Below, piece by piece: positions 9,624-19,766 of a DNA stretch of 64,000 nucleotides. Below the pieces are notes generated by a model, which ran no database searches, was not told the origin of the DNA, and saw nothing but the letters and a program-made list of their open reading frames with translations. Made by a program: the position numbers and the translations under genes. This DNA is from Lantana camara. Lineage: Eukaryota > Streptophyta > Magnoliopsida > Lamiales > Verbenaceae. Location of the stretch: positions 99,978,001 to 100,042,000 of the forward strand of contig CM074858.1 of assembly GCA_037501455.1 (NCBI GenBank), given 5' to 3'. How positions within the stretch are numbered: position 1 is the first letter of the stretch; the number at the start of each line of letters is the position of its first letter.

Positions 9624-12434
9624 TCAATGGGCTTCACTCTCAGGCTCTCGAGGAGAAGTAGACAAGGGGACAGGAGCAAGGACTTGAGCATCGGAGGCTT
9701 GAGCATCATCATGGCCAGAATCTTCTTGGACGTCCGTATGCGTATCCTCATCAATCGTTATGGGTTTGCGATCGATGGGGTTGGCCTCCATGCATTCGTT
9801 TTGAAGCATAATGACCAAGTCGTTATACTCCAGCTCAATGAGGTCCTCGTTTGGATCGCTAGCGGCCATGGGCTCTAAATTCTCATCCAGGTCCATTCTT
9901 AAGCGCTCGTCGGTACGGTTAGATGGGGGCACCATGCCCAACTTGATCAACTGGCCCACGGACTTCCAGAAGAAGCGGCGAGCGTTGTCCAAGCAGTGCA
10001 AGTTCGCGGCAAAAGCGAACGCTTTGGAACGTACAAACTTAACAACCGCTTCCCAGGCGACCCTCAACTGCAGGCCCTCAACTTGCCCCCGCAAATCAGC
10101 GAGCTCTTTTCTTGTTGCCTCAAATTGCCGATTGCGCTCATCCAAGCGCTTATTAAGCTCCTCATTGTCGGCCATCAGTTGGTTGCGCTCCTCCTTCAGT
10201 TTCTTGTGGTGCTAGTCCAGCTTCAAATAGGCATCCTCCTGTTCCTTCAGTGCCTTCTCGGCCCCCTCGTGATCAAGCTTGAGCGTTGAGAGCTCTACAG
10301 AAACGTTGTTGAAATCCTCTTGTAGTTAATAGGGATCAGAGATGCGCAGCAGCTTCTGTACTTGGTCTTATGCTCGGAATAGACCTTCGCTCGCTTTTGC
10401 AAATTCTTCAGCCGGGGGAGTATCTCCTAGAAAGCCAGTGAAAAATAGAGGTTATTACGAAGTTGACTCGAGGGTAGAAGTTCTTTGGGGAAACTTAAGC
10501 ACTTACTGTTATGATGGCATGACAGGCGTCGTCTGCAACCTGAACAACATCCTGCTCATTCAGTTTATCGTGGTCCCCGGAGAATTATAACTTACTCACA
10601 ATTCCCGTAACGAAGGTGCGGGTGGATAAGCTCTTCTTCAAAAGCACAGGGTCGTCTCTCCTGGGGCACTTGTAACGAGCGTCGCCCTCACACTCGTTCT
10701 TCCAAAAATCCTCATCCTCAGAGGATGAGGTGTCGCCATCTTCACCACAGTGGCCCACTACTACCTCCTTTCCCTTCCCTGTAATGGGGATAGAGTCTGA
10801 TATCCTCTTCCTCTTCCCCGAACGCTCAGCCTACTCTTCTTCAAAGATCTGAACCACCGAGCCTGAGCGATTACTGCGGGATCCATGCGAACCCGCCTGT
10901 TCTGACCCCATAGCTACTGCTCGGGGAGTGGCACGGCGAGCGTCGGGAAGGGTCAAATCTTCTATGGGACCAGCACCTTGGCCATTCCCCCGGTCATTTG
11001 TTCCTCACCCGGACCCTCGTCGGATACCGCGTCTCCCTAGGGGAGCATCGGGAGCCTGTTGGCTCTGCGGTGGATGTTGCTGCTGTTGGTTAGCTCCAGC
11101 TCTTTGAGCGGACATCATCGACAGGATACTCACAGCGGTCGGTCCGACCATGAGTATTTCTGCGTCTACAAACAGAAGAAAGGAGAGCGTCAGAAGAATA
11201 TCATCGGAATGCTTGTATAAAGAGACTACAGTCTAGACAAGTTAGTTATGTTACTCCAAGTGTTAGAAAAGTTAGTTCCTAGAATCTAACCGTCGCGGTT
11301 CATGATTTGAGCTGGGGGGTTGGTTATCATGTCCGGGGGATTCGAGAGCCCATAACGAAACAGTATCCCCTCGTTCCTCATCAGGTCTTTGACCTTAATT
11401 AGCTTCTTCTCATTTTTCATCACGAGGGCCAAGCTCTTCGCCCAATGCTCGAAGAGCTTATCCCCTGATTTGTGCTTAACTAAGGGTCCTTCTCCATGAA
11501 TGATCCACGCTCGAGACACCCCAAAGACCCCCCCGGGTGCCTCCACGAAAAGAATTTCTGCTTCCAATTCTCCCCGTACGAAGTCGAAGGCGAGTTTATC
11601 ATCTTTAACCCAGATTTGGCTTGAGCGTAGTAAAAACCGTCACTGGGGGACGAGCGCGAGGAGCGGACCACCTGGATCAGGCTGTTGAAGTTGTCAAATG
11701 AGGGCTCGTGACCTGTTGCCCTCATCAGCATCACAAAGGCGTTCATCAACGCTATCCGATTAGGCAACACCTGAGAGGGGCACAGGCTCAGAGAGTTTAA
11801 GAAGCCGGCGACAGGAGAGGGGACCGAAAATCTCAAACCTCCAGCCAGTACTGTGTCCCTGTAAATCGTCAACGCTCCCGAAGGGGGTCGATTAGCTCTC
11901 TCTCGTCCGAGGGGAAGTCGAGTTTTATATACATTGTCCTAGTAGACCAGGGACTTCAACTCAGCCAGCTCCGCGAGCGTCAGGGTACTCTCAATCTCAT
12001 CTGGAGATTTATCTGTCTGGTGGGGATTATCTTTTCTCTCCTTAGTGGCCGGCTCTTTCCCTGTCCTTGGACGTTTTCGGGGAGGTTCCGCGCCTCCTTA
12101 ACGCCTGGAAGGTCCCGCTTCATTTTCAGGGGCCGCTAATCGCCACTGTAACTTGATGGTCTTGGGGTCTCATGGTACTGTTCAGAAGGGGAATAACCCT
12201 CTCCCCTTGCCTCTGCATCTCAAGCATCAAATTCATCTCCTCAAAAATCAGATTTACCCCTTGGGGATCACGTTCATTCATCCCTTGAACTGCAGCGTTC
12301 AAGTCCTCGTCCCCGGTCTCTTCAGGATCCCTCACTATTGGAACAGCCATGGGAATTTCATTGTAAGAAGAAGAGCTCTCTACTGACATCTCATCTATCT
12401 CTCTCACCATCTCTTCTACAACATTTTCAGCCAT
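9624..12434 (-). pseudogene. E1 antisense additional ORF (aORF), decayed
   Basis: Homologous along its length to the intact aORF of E2. It starts at the ATG at 12432-12434 with MAENVVEEMVREI and an acidic N-terminal region. It then has a gypsy-type transposon domain (GLRFSVPSPV...LSLCPSQVLPN...FYYAQAKSG, 11855-11580), which resembles the Pfam family described as 'putative gypsy type transposon' (PF04195, from memory). Intron 1 (11160-11290) keeps the same donor GACG|GTTAGATTCT as the other copies. A Ser/Arg-rich linker and a coiled-coil, acidic C-terminal part (10175-9624) follow. At least four stops or frameshifts (near 12095, 11930, 11550, 10330) show it is dead. Confidence 0.85.
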
Positions 12435-12715
12435 TGCTTCTCTGTGTCTTTGAAGGTGAAGCTTTCAACAGAAATTCAAGGGGGAAAAAGGATTATAGTT
12501 TGGATCTGATGAAATAAAAAGCTTCCTCATACAAAGAACTACGCTCAATCGACCTAAATCTAGGGTTAGTAATCAGAGTTACAAGGATACCTAAGTTTGA
12601 AGAGGGATGTGTTGGGAATCGCTAAAAGATGCAGAAAATTGCAGAGTGAATGCTACACTTTTTGCCTTGAGAGAATGTTGAACGCGTAAAGAGAGACAAA
12701 GGGACTCAATATCCC

Positions 12716-12723
12716 TATTTATA
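12716..12723 (-). promoter_or_regulatory. TATA box of the E1 aORF
   Basis: TATAAATA on the minus strand lies about 280 bases upstream of the aORF start, within CCCTATAAATAGGG. The E2 aORF has an equivalent box at a similar distance. Confidence 0.6.
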
Positions 12724-13004
12724 GGGAGAAAATACATATTAATTAAGGTTTGGGATTCAAACCATAATCATTTCCCGCCTTGAAAACTCCCCACTTTTGG
12801 TAACTGCCGTATGTCTCCCAATAGACACGCACCCAAGTCGCCACTCTGCATTAAATGCGGATAGGACTTCATTTATTGCTGTGTCAGAAGATGTCCGTTA
12901 CAGAAGTCGGACGGTCAATTCCCTCCAAAAACATGACCCTCGGATATTCAAAGCCAATGCTCAGTTTTCAAAATTCTACAGTACGCTCAAGCGTAACTAT
13001 AGAA

Positions 13005-13018
13005 TTTGGGGGGCAAAA
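13005..13018 (+). other. E1 polypurine tract
   Basis: TTTGGGGGGCAAAA directly precedes the 3' LTR; E2 has the same tract. It would prime plus-strand synthesis. Confidence 0.85.
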
Positions 13019-13953
13019 TGATGAGGCCAAATTACTCTCGGATCAACACCATCCACGTGTCACCATCTAAGCTGCTCCCCAGTCATCAGGAAACCCCTCA
13101 GCTTGGACGCTTGCCTTGTTGGGCTCATGGAGTGGGCCCAGTCCATTAAGCTTGTACACCTCGACCCAAGCCACGAGCGTAGGATTTACTCGCCAATCCC
13201 ACCTGACGCTCGTCCTGCGGACCCACGGGACGCTCTCCTCCGGGGCCCATCTCTTCCGCGCCAGGAATACCCGTTGTAGTGACGCTCGCCGGCATATGCG
13301 CTCAACACCGTCCTCGCTCGGCGTACGAGTTATCTAGCGCTCACGAGGCATCAGCATGAGGAACCCTATCCGAGCGTCCTCGGCGCTCGAACCAGGCATC
13401 AAAGACTCCGCTCTAAGGTTAACTCCCACTATGGTGAAGGGTTCCCTTCGAGGGCACTCCCAGCCACATGGGAAACCTTTCTGAGCACTTCCGTGCTCGC
13501 CTGCGGTACTGTAACTACCTCTGACACAGGGGTAGTGCGCACTATTCCTGACATGCCCCGAAACTTTTCAGGGCAGTCACTTTCATACCATCACATAGCG
13601 ACACGTGTCCAAGGCAACACAGGGTTTGGGACCACTTGGTCAATATTACCGAAACACCCCTACCCTCAATGTATAAATAAGGGGAATTAGCTCATTCTCC
13701 TAAAGCTATCTTCTTCCACAAGAATACTCTGCACAAATTGGGCATTTTTCTCTGCACTCCTTTCTTCTCCAGACATTACATTTCACCATTTTCACTGCAT
13801 CCATACTGCATTTTCTGGTGTTATCCTAGCTGGAAGAACCCACGCTACAAAAGAAAACCCAATTCCTGAGGCTCAAAGGCCTGTGATGGTCTTCCCCCCA
13901 AACAAATCTTATAGTGGTGGTGATTTATTAGGATTCTCATTCCTGCACCATCA
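13019..13953 (+). repeat. E1 3' LTR, complete (935 bp)
   Basis: Begins TGATGAGG after the polypurine tract and ends CACCATCA. Its last ~280 bases match the truncated 5' LTR. The TATA box is at 13672-13680. The U3 part is rich in GCTCG/CGAGC motifs that also recur in the E2 LTRs. Confidence 0.9.
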
Positions 13954-14172
13954 AATTGAATGTTACATAAGACAATTTTCAATAAATCAATCCTAATGTA
14001 ATTCTAACTATGTATGTCTATAATTCTAATTACCTAAGTTCATAAACTTTTTAAAATTATAATCATATTATAATTATATAAACTTATCTAATTAAATAAA
14101 TAATATAATTGAATTATTTACATAAAATATTTTTTAATAAACTAATGAATTTTAATGTAATAATTTTCAATT
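13954..14172. other. AT-rich spacer between E1 and E2
   Basis: Very AT-rich sequence without ORFs. It continues in kind after E2 (from 22657), which fits E2 having landed in this stretch. The last five bases before E2 (14168-14172, CAATT) are the target duplication. Confidence 0.7.
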
Positions 14173-14985
14173 TGATGGGTCCGGGAATGGATGGATCCGA
14201 ATCCGATCACTTTACGATTTGTATTATGTGGAGGAAACCACCGGAGCTTCGCCGGAGATGAGATAGGGGTTCAACCTGTTGGGACAAGCACAAGGAAAGT
14301 CAGATGGCCAAGCTGGGGGAACTGGGGGTGATACCCAGTTTGGCTCTCCGACGCTCAAGTCAGTTCAGTGTATGAAGGAATGTAAGTTCAGTCACAGTTG
14401 CAGAGGTGAAGAAAGCTTAGAGAATGCTTACAGTGTAGAAGATGACTTGGGTTATTTATAGTTGAGGGTCAAGGGCCCTTTGGTCATTTGCCTCAAGTGG
14501 TCCTGGCCGAATGTTGCCCTAACACGTGGCGCTGTGAGAGAGAAACCTAGGAGGAATCTTCTGCAAAAGCGGCCCAAAAGTTAGTGCTAGCAACAGTGGC
14601 AGGTGCGCGGGCATGTACGTTGTGTCAGAGAGCCATGTGGGTGGTTGGTAACGAGGGCCTGAGAGGGCACTCGTGACAACCTAGAGTAGTGGAGGCCAAG
14701 GTATCCGCTGAGGGGGATGAAGGCTCCAGCTTAAGTGACGAGCCAAAGGAGAGGCCACTCTGAGGGAGTGTGACGCTCGAAGAGGGCTTCCTTGGCACGT
14801 GGGCGTACCAAGCATGTAGGACGCTCGTGGGAGTGATAGCGCTCGTTGGGCTTAACTCCTGGAAAAGGTTTGCGCTTGTTGGACTTAGCGCTCGTGAGTC
14901 GACGGTGCAGCCTTGGGGAGACAGATGTCATCATTTCGTGATGCCACGTGTCTTGACGTGGAACGATCGTATTTTGACCCCATCA
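14173..14985 (-). repeat. E2 3' LTR
   Basis: This is the left copy of the LTR pair and, in element orientation, the 3' LTR. A minus-strand TATAAATA lies at 14453-14460. Differences from the other LTR were seen in the strings AAAGCGGCC, GGGCACTCG and AAGGTTTGCG. Confidence 0.95.
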
Positions 14986-15000
14986 TTTTGCCCCCCAATT
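14986..15000 (-). other. E2 polypurine tract
   Basis: On the minus strand AATTGGGGGGCAAAA abuts the 3' LTR, the same as in E1. Confidence 0.85.
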
Positions 15001-15325
15001 CTGTAGTCCTTATTGATAAGGACTGTAGAATTTTGACACGCTCTATCTCTTGTTCATAGCGCTCGTGTAAAGCTTGGCGTGTTGAGCAATTTTCTTCTGA
15101 TTGCGCCATAAATGCGGTCTTTTCAACTGACCGATCGTATCACTTCCACATTAAATGTTTGTACTATTCTGAAGCCCTTGAAACGTCAGAGCATTAAATG
15201 CGGGTGCGCGTGGGGCGCGTGAGCATTGGGAAGCATGTGCCGGTTCCATAAAGTGGGCGGTTTCCTAGGCGGGAAATGATTGCCATTTTGAATTTATTGC
15301 CTAAAACGGTACCAACTTCTATCCC

Positions 15326-15333
15326 TATAAATA
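15326..15333 (+). promoter_or_regulatory. TATA box of the E2 antisense gene
   Basis: TATAAATA within CCCTATAAATATGGG lies about 255 bases upstream of the aORF ATG, at a position like that in E1. An alternating C/T-rich leader follows. It implies that the antisense gene has its own promoter, independent of the LTR. Confidence 0.6.
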
Positions 15334-15582
15334 TGGGATTCTGAGATCTCCACACTCTTTACGCATTCAGAACTTTCAAGCACCCTTTGCAAAAAAGAAA
15401 TCTCTCGCATCTTCAATCTCTTCTCCAGTTTTCTCCAAAACTTTCAAGGTAAATCTCCATTATAACTTTCTAACTGTGCTGACCGTAGATTTGGACTTTA
15501 GGGTTTTGTAATCCCTCAGATTTTCGCCTTTCTGAACCTGAAACTCTCTCCAAGAAAAACCTTCAAAACTTTAGTTTCTGCC

Positions 15583-18432
15583 ATGGCCGACCACCATATT
15601 GAAGAATTTGCCCGTGAAATCCAAGAGATGGCCACGGAGAGTTCTTCTTCCCCGGATTCCCCCAGAGATGAAGAGTTGGGGGCGGCTGTGATGGCCTTGG
15701 AGGACAGAAATCCAGGAGGAACGGATCCTCTCTTTGAGGAGATGGATCTGGTAATGGAAGCAGAAAGACAAGGAGTCACCCTCCCCATAACTCAAAGTGC
15801 CACACATCCCCACCGCCATACAGTGACCGTGGCGGTTGCAAACCCGCTTCCAGTGGCGGAAGCCGTAACTGGGCCTTCAGAAAGGGCCCGTGACAAGGGC
15901 AAAAGCAAGAAAGCCCAAAAATCCAAAGGACCCAACGAGGGGGAGGGCTCAGGTTATCAGGCTACCGAGCGCACGCCTGATGAAACTCCCAGCACTGTCA
16001 CTGTGGGAGATGTAAAGACAATGATGGCCCCCATTTACTGGGACGAGCGGTATACTTGGAGAATCCCACAAAACCACGAGCGTGCAAACAATCCGCCTCC
16101 CGGGGAAATGGCTGTATATGTGGACACCGTGAGGTCAGGAGGCTTGAGGTTCCCTATCTCGGTCTCAATGGCCCATTTGCTGAATGACTTGGGCTTGTGT
16201 CCATCCCAAATAGTGCCCAACGGCTTGGCCCTCCTGACCTGTTTCGTAATTCTGATGAGGACCATGGGTTACGAGCCCTATTTGCGGAACTTCAATGCCC
16301 TTTTCCAAGTGGTCAGCTCCTCTCGCTCTTCTCCTGAGGCGGGTTTTTATTACGTCCAAGCGAAGGCCCACATGAAGCTGATCAACTCGCCCTCGAGCAC
16401 TTATGGCATTGATTGGAAGGAAAAATTCATCTTTGTCAAGGCTCCAGCAGAAGAGGGCTTTGAGGTGACCACGGAATGGGGCTCGTACTCAAAGAGCCGT
16501 TTGCCACCCTCACTCCCCCGAGACTGGGCTAAAAACCTGGCAACAACCCTAAGGGACGAGGGTCACCTTATACAAGCAAAGGACTGGATAGACGATGCGG
16601 AACTCATGTTCTTGTGTGGTCTTACCAACGACCCTCATTTCCTTGACAACCCTCCGGCTCGTGACATAGAGAGAGACGGTTAGATTCTTAGGGCACTAAC
16701 CTTAGATAGGAATGAATACTAACTGCTTTTCTTGTACTTGTAATTTGCACTCAACAATTCTTGTCCAAGGATTTATAACCTTCGTATTTTCATTTTTGCA
16801 GGAGCCGCTATCTTAGAAATGGCCGGTGGAATTAGACAAGCGGCTCGTTTCGCCAATGCACAGAGGAATCAAGCCCCTCAGGGGGATCAGCAGCGTGAAC
16901 AACAGCGACCCCGTAACCGTAACAACCGCGGGGACGCTCGTGGCGGCGCGAGTTCAAGCGCCAACCCTGAGGTGCAGCCCCCTCGTGGCCGAGGGGAACG
17001 TAGATTGGTCCCAAGGGAGACCAGGGGGCGGTCAGAGAGAGCAGATGATGTTCAACCCCCCATTCCTGCAGAACCAACGAGGCCAGTAACCACTCTGGCG
17101 ATTACCGAGGCTCCTCCGAGCTCGAGCGCAAGTAGACCTTCCCGCAAGAGGAAGAGAATGCCCGATTCAGCCGCAATCAAGGGCAAAGGGAAGCAAGTTG
17201 TCGAGGGCCCAAGGGGCGAGGGGGACACTTCCTCTTCAGAGGAAGAACACATGTGGGAGTTCCCCCGTCGAGGGGACAGGGACTTTTCTGGCGCCCCCGA
17301 CGGCGGGTCGGTTCTGCTGAGGCCGGGCTCGGTCGCCCAGACTATTACTGATGATTTGTTCAGCCGGGCTCAATTCTCAGCAGACCACAGGCATCTCTAC
17401 AGTGAGTCTGTAGAGAAAGTGACGTTCGATGCAGCCCACGCCCTAATCTCCGTAAGTCCTCATTCTTTGCATTCTTCTTTTCTGTAATTCACCATTCTTT
17501 TGCTAACACTTTTCCCCTCGTTTATGCAGCAAGTTCTTCCCCGGCTCCGGAATGTACAAATGCGAGCCTCCATCTATGCCGACCGGAAGGCCAAGTACAA
17601 GAAGATGGCCCGCTCGAATGATCCGGCCCATATCCAATCGGAGCTAAATGCGGAAATCGCCAAGTACGAGACCCTCAAGGGTTTGTTCGAGACAACGGAG
17701 GAGGAATTGGGGAAGCTTAAGGAGGACTTTTTGGCGGTTGACGGCGCTCGAATTCGTTTGGGCAACGAGCTGGGCCAAGCCAACGAGCGGTGCAAGAAGG
17801 CTGAGGCAGAGAGGGAGAGCTGGAGAACGAGGGCTCTGGAGGCCGAGAGGAAGTTTGCCGATACCATGAATGAATGGCCTCGGAGCATGGAGCGTGCAAA
17901 CAAGGAGGCCTTAATCAAATTCTGCCATTCGAAGGCCTTTAACTTTGCTGCTTCCCTGCATTGTTTGGAAGAGGCTCAGAAGGCTTTCAACTTGGCCATC
18001 GATCAGGGCATACACAAGGGGCTAACGGACCCCTCCATGAAAGAGGCAGAGGGCACCGGGCTCATGTTCAACGAGCGCTGCGAGGAGGATGATGACGAGG
18101 GCGATAACCCTGCTGATTCCATAGCAGAGCCTGAGTATGGGTTCTTGGTCAAGCTCCTTCAAGATGAGTACATGGATGCTCATCCGGCGGATAATGCTGC
18201 TCAAAACGACAATCCTGAGAATGAGCCACAAGCGCCGGTCGTAGAGGATGCCCCAATCCCAGCTGATGAAGGTGCCAACGCCCCCGCTCCAGATGCCAAT
18301 GCGCCTGCTCCAGATGCCAATGCCCCCAACGATCCGCAAGCCCATCCTCAAGAGCCCGAGGGTCCAGTCCACGGCCCAGTTCATGGCCCGGTTCTGGTGA
18401 TTGTTGATGAGGACACCGCCCCAGCTGCTTGA
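15583..18432 (+). CDS. E2 antisense gene (aORF), three exons, intact, 882 aa
   Basis: Exons 15583-16678, 16802-17451 and 17530-18432 join in frame across two GT-AG introns (donors GACG|GTTAG and CTCC|GTAAGT, acceptors TTTGCAG and TATGCAG). Residues 1-70 are acidic and Ser-rich. About residues 180-290 resemble the plant 'putative gypsy type transposon' domain (GLRFPISVSM, GLCPSQIVPNGLALL, GFYYVQAKAH). Exon 2 is Arg/Pro/Ser-rich with a basic cluster (SRKRKRMP) that could be a nuclear signal. Exon 3 is a long coiled coil, then a helical block (KFCHSKAFNFAASLHCLEEAQKAFNLA) and an acidic, Pro/Ala-rich tail containing short repeats. Its biochemical role is unknown. Additional antisense ORFs after pol are known in Tat elements. 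Because it is antisense to the genomic RNA, its introns cannot be spliced out during retrotransposition. A possible poly(A) signal is AATAAA at 18549-18554. Confidence 0.85.
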
Positions 18433-18660
18433 AACTTCTTCCTTTATAGCTTTTCCTTGTACTTTCCTGTTTTCCTGTCTTTCGCTTGTAATAGAATTTC
18501 ATGGGCCTTTGAGCCCCTTTTGTCTTGTAATATGCTTCCTTTTCAATGAATAAAATGTCTCTTTTTTAATGACTTTGTTGTTCTTCTTGTCCATTTATGA
18601 TAAGACTGTGTAGTGTACTCCTGTGAATGTTTTATTCCTTTAATGCAATGAAAATTTGTC

Positions 18661-19214
18661 TAAGTCATGAGCGATCGTGGGGGTCTTACTGTGAGATTGC
18701 CCCTACGCTCAAGCCTTGTATAAAGTTTGTTTTTGTTCCTGAAATTGAGAATTTATCTAAGTCTTGAGCGCTCGTGAGGGTCTTATGGTGAGATTGCCCC
18801 CCCGCTCAGGACTTGTATAAATTTTCCTTTTGATACAAGCCGTGAAAATTTATCTAAGTCTTGAGCGATTGTGAGGGTCTTACTGTGAGATTGCCCCTAC
18901 ACTCAGGACTTGTATAAATTTCTGCTTTTGTAATTTTATCTTGGAAATTGTCTAAGTCTTGAGCGGTCGTGAGGGTCTTACTGTGAGATTGCCCCTACGC
19001 TCAAGACTTGTGTAAACTTTTACCTTGGGGAGAGTTTGGCCGAGTCTTTAGTGTGTGCGAGGGTCTTACTGAGTGGTTGCCCTCGTTCAAGACTGGTGAC
19101 ATTCTTCCCGCCCTTGGGGGACTTTGCTAAGTCTTGAGTATTCGCGAGGGTCTTACTGAGTGGTTGCCCTCGTTCAAGACTTATGCAATTCCTTTTCGAT
19201 TCTGAAACCATCGT
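18661..19214. repeat. E2 tandem repeats, six units of 85-98 bp, hairpin-forming
   Basis: Units start near 18661, 18758, 18855, 18953, 19042 and 19128 with TAAGTCTTGAGCG or variants. Most contain inverted arms: AAGTCTTGAGCG...CGCTCAAGACTT is perfect in the fourth unit, and GCGAGGG...CCCTCG is an inner arm in the last two. It lies between pol and the antisense gene, the site where Tat elements carry variable tandem repeats. Confidence 0.85.
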
Positions 19215-19232
19215 TCGAGCGCTCTGGCTTGT

Positions 19233-19233
19233 A

Positions 19234-19265
<32 letters not shown>

Positions 19266-19462
19266 CAAGGAATCCCATTTTCGAGCGCAAGGCGTTTTAA
19301 GAAACGGCCAGGGCCTACTTAGACTTTTTCTGTGGTAGATCCCATTTTCGAGCGCGAGGCGTTTTAAGGATTAGCCAAGGCCTACTAGGATCCGTTCTCG
19401 TAGGAGATCCCGTTTTCGAGCGCAAGGCGTTTTAAGAAACAGCCAAGGCCTACTAGGATTTT
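19233..19462. repeat. Poly(T) run and three ~70-bp tandem units
   Basis: A run of more than 30 T at about 19234-19265 is followed by three units containing TTTTCGAGCGCAAGGCGTTTTAAG and GGCCTACTAGGAT-like ends (about 19266, 19335, 19405). This is a second tandem family, distinct from the one before it. Confidence 0.75.
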
Positions 19463-19766
19463 CTTCGCAATCGTCTTCCAATTTGCCTAATTGGTTTTTA
19501 GCGTAACCAGTCTATCCTTACGAGGGCGTCCCCCCATGCGGATTAGAGTGCTGGCCAGCGTAACCCATAAGAGATAACAGCATTCATTTTGGAATGGGTT
19601 GCCAACCACGCTCACGAAGACGAGGGACGTGGGACTTATCCATTCAAGCAACCAAAGAAACAGGAATATTAAAGAAATTAAAAAGATTATGTTACCTTTT
19701 ACTTGTGATTGGAAGTACATAGAACCCGTCAAAGAGGGTTGTTACATCAGGGTTTGCAAAGAGCTT

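Larger units (their letters stand above)
599..13953 (+). mobile_element. E1: Ty3/Gypsy Tat-type retrotransposon, decayed, nested
   Basis: Seen in order on the + strand: a 5'-truncated LTR, a primer-binding site, gag, protease, reverse transcriptase, RNase H and integrase broken by many stops, a minus-strand additional ORF, a polypurine tract and a complete 3' LTR. A Copia solo LTR (6306-8582) splits the integrase. The TGGCGCCGTCT primer site, the RNase H of the DGSSTSQGG type and the large antisense ORF downstream of pol are features of the Tat lineage (Retand, Grande, Ogre relatives). The left end is lost, so no target duplication is visible. It cannot move by itself. Confidence 0.9.
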
